Position numbers and translations under genes: made by a program. This document shows, piece after piece, positions 7,602 through 12,126 of a stretch of 12,126 bases of DNA. The first letter of the stretch is position 1. Each line of letters starts with the position of its first letter. A model generated the notes under the pieces. It did not search any database. It was not told the DNA's origin and was given only the letters and a program-made list of their open reading frames with translations. The stretch covers positions 14,125 through 26,250 of the forward strand of contig MGWJ01000005.1 in NCBI GenBank assembly GCA_001800945.1. Reading direction: 5' to 3'. The stretch comes from Flavobacteria bacterium RIFCSPLOWO2_12_FULL_31_7 (lineage in GTDB: Bacteria > Bacteroidota > Bacteroidia > Flavobacteriales > Flavobacteriaceae).

Positions 7602-8396
7602 CTAAAAACTCCATCCTTTATAATCTTTACTGGCTTCTAATTTATTTTCTGTAGCATCATCTAATTTCGGAAAGAAGTCAATTCCTGTTTTTTGTTCTAA
7701 TTCGTCTACAGACACTACGAATTCATATAACGGTTGATTTGATTTTTCATGAGGTACTAAAAAAGCAATCATTCTGGTTTTGTCTTTCGTTAATAATACT
7801 TTGTAAAAATATTTTGGCACTGAAACTTCTTCGCTACCAATTGTTTCTAAATCGTCTGATAATACGCCGCCAGTGATTACATAAATTCCATCGTATTTTC
7901 CAGCCCAATAGCGCACTTTGTTTTCTAAACGATTCCAAACACCCGCATTAAAATCGTATAGTTGTGGCGAAGCATTACTTGTAAAAAAAGTTTCATCAAA
8001 CAATTCCTGAGATTGTTTTCTATCGCCAGCCGGACACAAATGTCCTTTCGTATAACCCGATTTTTTATAATTTCTCCAGTGTGCCGATTCGGTTTTTACG
8101 ATTGGATCTTGTTCAAAAAGTGGACGCTCTAAATTTGCATATTTCCACTTTCCATCTTCTAGTTCATACGCCACCCATTCGCTTTGTTCATGAGATTCTG
8201 AATATGAAAACGTATACCCTTTATGTTCATAAACAGTATTTGTAGTTGATGTTGGTAAATAAGAAAAACCAGAAGTTTCATTCACAACTTCTGAAGTTGG
8301 TACAATTGTTGTCTCTGTAGTTGTTGTATTTTCATTTTTAATTTGACAAGATGAAAAAGCCAAAACAACAAATATATTTAAAAAGAATTTTCGCAT
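7602..8396 (-). CDS. Exported DNA/RNA non-specific endonuclease (NUC1 family)
   Basis: Predicted to cut DNA and RNA with a divalent metal in the beta-beta-alpha-metal fold of Serratia nuclease and mitochondrial endonuclease G. The chosen start (8396) gives 264 residues and a signal MRKFFLNIFVVLAFSSC with a probable lipid-attached Cys17; an ATG 33 nt upstream would push the signal inward. A Thr/Ser/Glu-rich linker (about 22-55) follows. The catalytic region is GYTKGHLCPAGDRKQS (114-129), with general base His119; families usually have DRGH here, so Asp and Arg are replaced by Thr and Lys. TSNASPQLYDFNAGVWNRLE (139-158) supplies the metal-ligand Asn (150) and Glu158. Later GIYVITGGVL and PKYFYKVLL are also family-like. 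It converges on the lipoprotein gene with a 10-nt gap and no clear terminator. The role could be nutrient acquisition from extracellular DNA; that is inference. Confidence 0.9.
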   Translation of the reverse strand: MRKFFLNIFVVLAFSSCQIKNENTTTTETTIVPTSEVVNETSGFSYLPTSTTNTVYEHKGYTFSYSESHEQSEWVAYELEDGKWKYANLERPLFEQDPIVKTESAHWRNYKKSGYTKGHLCPAGDRKQSQELFDETFFTSNASPQLYDFNAGVWNRLENKVRYWAGKYDGIYVITGGVLSDDLETIGSEEVSVPKYFYKVLLTKDKTRMIAFLVPHEKSNQPLYEFVVSVDELEQKTGIDFFPKLDDATENKLEASKDYKGWSF

Positions 8397-8408
8397 AATT
8401 AAGTTTAT

Positions 8409-8416
8409 TATCTTTG
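8409..8416 (+). promoter_or_regulatory. Candidate -7 promoter box for the Lys/Glu-rich exported protein
   Basis: TATCTTTG matches TAnnTTTG exactly, 41 nt before the ATG at 8458. Transcription would begin near 8422. No clear TTG -33 element is seen; that region would lie inside the first codons of the divergent nuclease gene. Confidence 0.5.
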
Positions 8417-8426
8417 TAAAAGTAAA

Positions 8427-8434
8427 CAAAAATA
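8427..8434 (-). promoter_or_regulatory. Candidate -7 promoter box for the nuclease gene
   Basis: Read on the - strand, TATTTTTG matches TAnnTTTG exactly, 30 nt before the nuclease ATG at 8396. Transcription would start near 8420. It faces the + strand box at 8409-8416 with 10 nt between them, so the two polymerase footprints would overlap. Confidence 0.4.
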
Positions 8435-8457
8435 TGGGGAACTAAAAAATTGAAATT

Positions 8458-9042
8458 ATGAAAAAAATGTTAATGCTAATGGCATTCGGTTTGTTTGCAA
8501 CAAACGTAAATTCGCAAGAAATTAAAACAGATTCTATTACAAGAGCAAATGATTCTATTAAAAAAGTAGAATTTGCTAAAATTGAAAAAGAAAGATTAGA
8601 AGCTTTAAAAAATCAAGAAAAAGCCAAAAAAGAAGCGGAAAAAGAGGCTCAAAAAGCTGAAAAAGAAGCCAAAGAACAACAAAAAGATTTAGAAAAAGCA
8701 AAAAAAGAAGCTGAAAAAGAAAAGGAAGCTTTAGCAAAAGAACTTAAAGCTTCAGAAAAAGCAAGAAAAGAAGCAGACAAAGAGCGAAAAAGAATTGAAA
8801 AAGAAAGAGAAAAACTTACTGACGCAAGAAACAAAGTAGCCGATTTAAAAAAGGATGTACTTAAAAACAAAGAGAAATTAGATAACGAAAAAGAGAAGTT
8901 CGAGAAAGACAAAAAGAAAGGAAAATTATCTCCAAATGACGAAATAAAACGTCAAGAAAAAATAGAAAAGCTTCTTAAAAAAAGTACAGAACTACAAAAC
9001 AAATTAGAAAAAGCTCAAATTAAATTAGACAAAATCAGATAA
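8458..9042 (+). CDS. Secreted Lys/Glu-rich helical (coiled-coil) protein of unknown function
   Basis: A protein of 194 residues with a probable type I signal peptide at about 1-19 (hydrophobic core LMLMAFGLFATNV, likely cleavage before or after Gln20). The rest is almost wholly alternating blocks of Lys/Arg and Glu/Asp with Ala and Leu, for example KEAEKEAQKAEKEAKEQQ. It predicts one long alpha-helix, either coiled coil or single stable helix, from about 35 to 190, with one break near KKGKLSPNDE (about 153-162). There is no domain I recognise, no lipobox, and no C-terminal sorting signal. The coding strand is strongly purine-rich because Lys and Glu codons are AAA and GAA. It has its own promoter-like box and a terminator. 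It may be a periplasmic or surface spacer or structural helix; that is a guess. Similarity searches would be dominated by composition bias. Confidence 0.8.
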   Translation: MKKMLMLMAFGLFATNVNSQEIKTDSITRANDSIKKVEFAKIEKERLEALKNQEKAKKEAEKEAQKAEKEAKEQQKDLEKAKKEAEKEKEALAKELKASEKARKEADKERKRIEKEREKLTDARNKVADLKKDVLKNKEKLDNEKEKFEKDKKKGKLSPNDEIKRQEKIEKLLKKSTELQNKLEKAQIKLDKIR

Positions 9043-9060
9043 GCTTTTTTATCAGATTAA

Positions 9061-9097
9061 ATAAAAAATGCCATTCAAATTGAATGGCATTTTTTAT
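9061..9097. terminator. Bidirectional intrinsic terminator between converging genes
   Basis: A perfect 18-bp inverted repeat (9061-9078 against 9080-9097) around a single central base, with the core TGCCATTCAA flanked by six A on the left and six T on the right. Each strand therefore reads a hairpin followed by a U tract. It sits 18 nt after the Lys/Glu-rich gene's stop and 25 nt beyond the protease gene's stop on the other strand, so it probably ends both transcripts. Confidence 0.88.
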
Positions 9098-9122
9098 ATT
9101 AATCATTTTTGTTTTTTACTTA

Positions 9123-11336
9123 TTACTTTGAAGCTAATTTTTTCTCTTTAACTTTCTTAGCTTTCTGACCTTTAACTATAGTTGTGTTTATGTCTTTAGA
9201 AGTTAAATCATTTAAAACATTTAAGGTTTCAGTCATGTAAACATCTTTTACTAATTCTGCATGCCATCTGTCACGTTTTTCTTTTAGTAATTCATCTTTA
9301 GCCATTAATTCTAATTCATACGGCAAAGAAGTAAACACTAAATTATTTTTAAACTTTTCAATAGCTTTGAATTTTTTAGTTTGAGCTTCAATTTCAGCTA
9401 ATTCTTTTTTATAAGACGAATAATTTAAACTAATCGTATTGTCTTCTTTTCTATCGTTAATCCATTTCGCATTTTCAGTAATTAAATTAAAACTTTCATT
9501 AGCTGCAATTCTACTTTTACTATTTGCAATTACTTTATCAAAACTTACATTCAATGGCGAATAAACTGCTGGTTCAATTTTATCCCAAGGCAAAGCACTT
9601 TTTTCATCTTTTTCACCAGTTTCCATAAAACTAAAACGATCTGGCATTACAATGTCACTTTTCACACCTTCTAATTGTGTAGAACCACCATTTACTCTAT
9701 AAAACTTTTGAGTTGTTGTTTTCAAAGCACCTAAATCTCCATATTGGTTACCGCGAACAAATTCGTTCAATTCAAATACATTTTGAACCGTTCCTTTTCC
9801 GTATGATTGTTTACTTCCGATAATAATTCCTCTTTTATAATCTTGAATCGCTGCAGCAAAAATTTCTGAAGCTGAAGCCGAATAATTATTTATCATCACT
9901 ACTAACGGGCCATCCCATTGTACTTTTGGATCATTATCTGGAAGTACTTGTGCTTTCCCATTTGCTGGTTTTACTTGAACTACTGGACCTTTATCAATAA
10001 ATAATCCAGTCATTTTTACAACTGTTTCTAAAGAACCACCACCATTGTCACGTAAATCCATTACAATTCCTTGAACATTCATAGCTTTTAATCGCTCTAC
10101 TTCTTGAGCTACATCTTTAAAAGCATCTCTTTGCGATTTGTTTTCAAAAGATTGATAAAATTTTGGTAAATAAATCACCCCGAATAATTTTCCATCTTTA
10201 TTCACTACCGTCGATTTGGCAAAAGTTTCTTCTGTTTCCACCTCATCTCTCATAATTGGAATTACTTTCACACTTCCGTCCACTTTTTTAACGGTAAGTT
10301 TGACTAAAGTTCCTTTTGGTCCTTTTATCTTTTTAATCACATCGTCTAAACGCATTCCAGAAATATCAATAGGTTCTTCATTTCCTTGACCTACTTTGAT
10401 AATCACATCGCCTTGTTCCAGCATTTTTCCTCTCCAAGCTGGTCCACCACTAATAAGTTCTGAAACTTCAATTCCTTCATTTTTCTTTTGCAAACGTGCG
10501 CCAATTCCTTCAAATTTTCCACTCATACTTACATCAAATTTCTCTTTATCTTCTGGAGAAAAATAATACGTATGCGGGTCATATTGCGTTACAATGGCAT
10601 TGATATAAATTGAAAACCAATCTTCACGAGTTAATTCTGCAATAAAACTGAAATTATTATTTAAATTACTTTCCGTTGTTTTTCTGGCTTTAGCTTCTAA
10701 TTCTTCGAAAGTTTTTGGCTCAGATTTAACGGTTTCTTTCTTATCCGATGCTTCTGGATTTTCTTTATCTGTTTCAACTGCTTTCTGAATATCTTCTTTA
10801 TCCGTAATGTCACTTAAAACAGCAAACTCTAATTGTTTTCTCCAACGCTGATCTAAATCTTTCATTGTGGCAGCATAGGGCAACTTTTCATAGTCTACGT
10901 TTATCGTTTCCTCATCATTTAAATTTAAAGGTTTCGAAAGTATTGAGGTATAAATGACTTTCGATTCTTTCATTCTTTGCATTAATCTTTTGTATGTTAA
11001 ATCGAAAAAAGACAAATCTTTATTTCTAATCATGTCATCAATTGAAGTTTCATATTTTTGAAATTCATTAATATCTGATTGAATGAAATATCTTTTAGTT
11101 GGATCTAACGATTCAATATAAGATGCATACGCTTTTTTAGAGAAATTATCGTTAAGTTCAATTGGTGAAAAATGACCTTTTTCTAAGACAAAAGACAATA
11201 ACTCTATCAACATTTTATCTTTCTCGTCACCAGACGCTTTTTGTGACGGAATAAAACTCCACAATCCTGCAGCTAATATTCCTACTACCAATAAAATCCT
11301 ATAATTTCTTTTCATAAATTCTATTATATTTTTCAT
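9123..11336 (-). CDS. Carboxy-terminal processing (tail-specific) protease, peptidase family S41A
   Basis: A periplasmic serine protease of the Prc/Tsp/CtpA group that degrades or trims proteins from their C-termini; 737 residues against 682 in E. coli Prc. Residues about 12-30 form a signal or membrane anchor (ILLVVGILAAGLW). A helical N-terminal region follows (40-250), including SLDPTKRYFIQSDI and ending in DPHTYYFSPEDKEKF (253-267). A PDZ domain occupies about 270-365 (GIGARLQKKNEG, GGPAWRGKMLEQGDVIIKVG). The S41 core runs about 370-570, with DLRDNGGGS, then YSASASE (485-491) holding the probable nucleophile Ser488, and YGKGTVQ with general base Lys514 and Gln518. The C-terminal part matches the long-tail Prc type. 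A charged stretch at about 183-215 (rich in K, E, S, P) looks like an inserted linker. A second ATG at codon 8 is a possible alternative start. Diverges from surE. Confidence 0.95.
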   Translation of the reverse strand: MKNIIEFMKRNYRILLVVGILAAGLWSFIPSQKASGDEKDKMLIELLSFVLEKGHFSPIELNDNFSKKAYASYIESLDPTKRYFIQSDINEFQKYETSIDDMIRNKDLSFFDLTYKRLMQRMKESKVIYTSILSKPLNLNDEETINVDYEKLPYAATMKDLDQRWRKQLEFAVLSDITDKEDIQKAVETDKENPEASDKKETVKSEPKTFEELEAKARKTTESNLNNNFSFIAELTREDWFSIYINAIVTQYDPHTYYFSPEDKEKFDVSMSGKFEGIGARLQKKNEGIEVSELISGGPAWRGKMLEQGDVIIKVGQGNEEPIDISGMRLDDVIKKIKGPKGTLVKLTVKKVDGSVKVIPIMRDEVETEETFAKSTVVNKDGKLFGVIYLPKFYQSFENKSQRDAFKDVAQEVERLKAMNVQGIVMDLRDNGGGSLETVVKMTGLFIDKGPVVQVKPANGKAQVLPDNDPKVQWDGPLVVMINNYSASASEIFAAAIQDYKRGIIIGSKQSYGKGTVQNVFELNEFVRGNQYGDLGALKTTTQKFYRVNGGSTQLEGVKSDIVMPDRFSFMETGEKDEKSALPWDKIEPAVYSPLNVSFDKVIANSKSRIAANESFNLITENAKWINDRKEDNTISLNYSSYKKELAEIEAQTKKFKAIEKFKNNLVFTSLPYELELMAKDELLKEKRDRWHAELVKDVYMTETLNVLNDLTSKDINTTIVKGQKAKKVKEKKLASK

Positions 11337-11395
11337 TTCTAAATTCTAAAATCGTGCCAAAAATGTATTCTCTTCCAAGTTTAAACAGAAGAAAA

Positions 11396-11403
11396 CAAAT
11401 TTA
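11396..11403 (-). promoter_or_regulatory. Candidate -7 promoter box for the tail-specific protease gene
   Basis: Read on the - strand, TAAATTTG matches TAnnTTTG exactly, 59 nt before the protease ATG, giving a leader of roughly 50 nt. A -33 element is not obvious at the expected spacing. Confidence 0.4.
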
Positions 11404-11437
11404 ATATTTTTATACACAATAAAATCATAAAATATGA

Positions 11438-11445
11438 TAAATTAG
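11438..11445 (+). promoter_or_regulatory. Weak candidate -7 box for surE
   Basis: TAAATTAG matches TAnnTTTG at all but one position and lies 24 nt before the surE ATG. It is the best candidate in the 133-bp divergent region on this strand, but AT-rich DNA gives such matches easily. Confidence 0.2.
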
Positions 11446-11469
11446 CAAATAATTTAACACTTCAGTCCA

Positions 11470-12126
11470 ATGAAAAAAATTCTAATTACTAATGATGATG
11501 GCATTGCAGCTCCAGGAATAAAAGCCTTAACAGAAGTGATGCACGAATTAGGTGAAATTTATATTATCGCTCCAGATAGCGCACAAAGCGGAATGGGTCA
11601 TGCCATCACGATAAATAGCACATTAGAATTGAAACACATACCTGATTTTTTAGGAACCCAAAACGCATATAGTTGCACAGGAACACCTGTTGATTGTGTA
11701 AAAATGGGTGTTCACGAAGTTATGAAAACTAGACCAGACTTATGTGTTTCTGGCGTAAATCACGGATCGAATTCCTCAATAAATGTCATTTATTCTGGTA
11801 CGATGAGTGCAGCAGTTGAAGGCGGCATTGAAGGGATTCCCTCTATAGGATTTTCATTGTGCGATTATAGTTGGGATGCGAATTTTGAAAACATCAAACC
11901 TTTCATCAAAAAAATTGCAGTAGAAGTTTTAGAAAAAGGTTTACCAGAAGGTGTGATTTTAAACGTCAATTTTCCGAAAACGGATAACATAAAAGGCATT
12001 AAAATTTGTCGTCAAGCGAAAGCAGCTTGGGAAGAAGAATTTGACAAACGCACTAACCCAATGGGAAAAGAATACTATTGGCTAACTGGAAAATTCGTAA
12101 ACCACGATAACGGTGAAGACACAGAC
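11470..12126 (+). CDS. surE: 5'/3'-nucleotidase SurE, 3'-truncated by the window edge
   Basis: A metal-dependent nucleoside monophosphate phosphatase (survival protein E) acting in the cytosol on 5'- and 3'-nucleotides, in some species also on exopolyphosphate. The window holds the first 219 codons without a stop; the family is about 250-260 residues, so roughly 30-40 are missing. The N-terminus MKKILITNDDGIAAPGI carries the metal-binding Asp9-Asp10 pair. The other ligands are also present: Ser40 in APDSAQSGMGHAIT and Asn97 in SGVNHGSN. YSGTMSAAVEG and ILNVNFP are further family signatures. The start is clear because NDDG lies a few residues from the Met, as in homologues. It diverges from the tail-specific protease gene across 133 bp. 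Confidence 0.97.
   Translation, partial: MKKILITNDDGIAAPGIKALTEVMHELGEIYIIAPDSAQSGMGHAITINSTLELKHIPDFLGTQNAYSCTGTPVDCVKMGVHEVMKTRPDLCVSGVNHGSNSSINVIYSGTMSAAVEGGIEGIPSIGFSLCDYSWDANFENIKPFIKKIAVEVLEKGLPEGVILNVNFPKTDNIKGIKICRQAKAAWEEEFDKRTNPMGKEYYWLTGKFVNHDNGEDTD

Noticed and set aside
8570..8880. Repeated GAAAAAGAAGC-like units as a CRISPR or tandem-repeat array
   Set aside because: The units are irregular, in frame, and explained by Lys/Glu/Ala codons; there are no constant repeats with unique spacers.
8649..8912. Minus-strand reading frame rich in Ser and Phe
   Set aside because: It is the complement of the GAA/AAA-rich helical gene; its composition is a mirror of Lys/Glu codons and it has no start signal of its own.

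Overview
The window looks like chromosomal DNA from a Flavobacterium-like member of the Bacteroidota. It is AT-rich. The starts are preceded by A-rich leaders rather than clear Shine-Dalgarno sites, several intergenic regions carry the Bacteroidota -7 box TAnnTTTG, and the proteins are typical of Flavobacteriaceae (MreBCD-PBP2-RodA cluster, S41A tail-specific protease, SurE). The species assignment is inferred from protein character and gene order, not from a database search.

Layout, left to right. (1) The 3' three quarters or so of purH (purine biosynthesis) runs in from the left edge and ends at a strong hairpin terminator. (2) A tightly packed rod-shape/elongasome operon follows on the + strand: mreB, mreC, mreD, mrdA (PBP2) and rodA. 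The spacings are +11, -1, -4 and +1 nt, which suggests one transcript with translational coupling. (3) A small lipoprotein gene follows 19 nt after rodA. It is split by a frameshift at a run of nine T. (4) Converging on it from the - strand is an exported DNA/RNA non-specific endonuclease. (5) This nuclease diverges from a gene for a secreted, extremely Lys/Glu-rich helical protein, across only 61 bp that hold two face-to-face promoter-like boxes. (6) A bidirectional terminator separates that gene from a convergent, - strand, 737-residue carboxy-terminal processing protease (Prc/Tsp family). (7) The protease diverges from surE, which runs off the right edge.

How the genes work together. MreB filaments, MreC and MreD position the SEDS glycosyltransferase RodA and its partner transpeptidase PBP2 so that lateral-wall peptidoglycan is inserted in an oriented way. 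The protease family processes or degrades periplasmic substrates, in other bacteria including cell-wall enzymes, but nothing here ties it to this operon. PurH and SurE are housekeeping nucleotide enzymes.

The most notable observation is that the PBP2 gene, otherwise intact with all three penicillin-binding motifs, carries an in-frame TAG at codon 111. Reading continues in the same frame with family-like sequence on the other side. A second lesion (an apparent single extra T in a T9 run) breaks the lipoprotein gene downstream. I see no CRISPR array, insertion sequence, tRNA, rRNA, prophage or defence system, and no convincing undescribed multi-gene system. No stretch longer than 300 bases lacks a gene.
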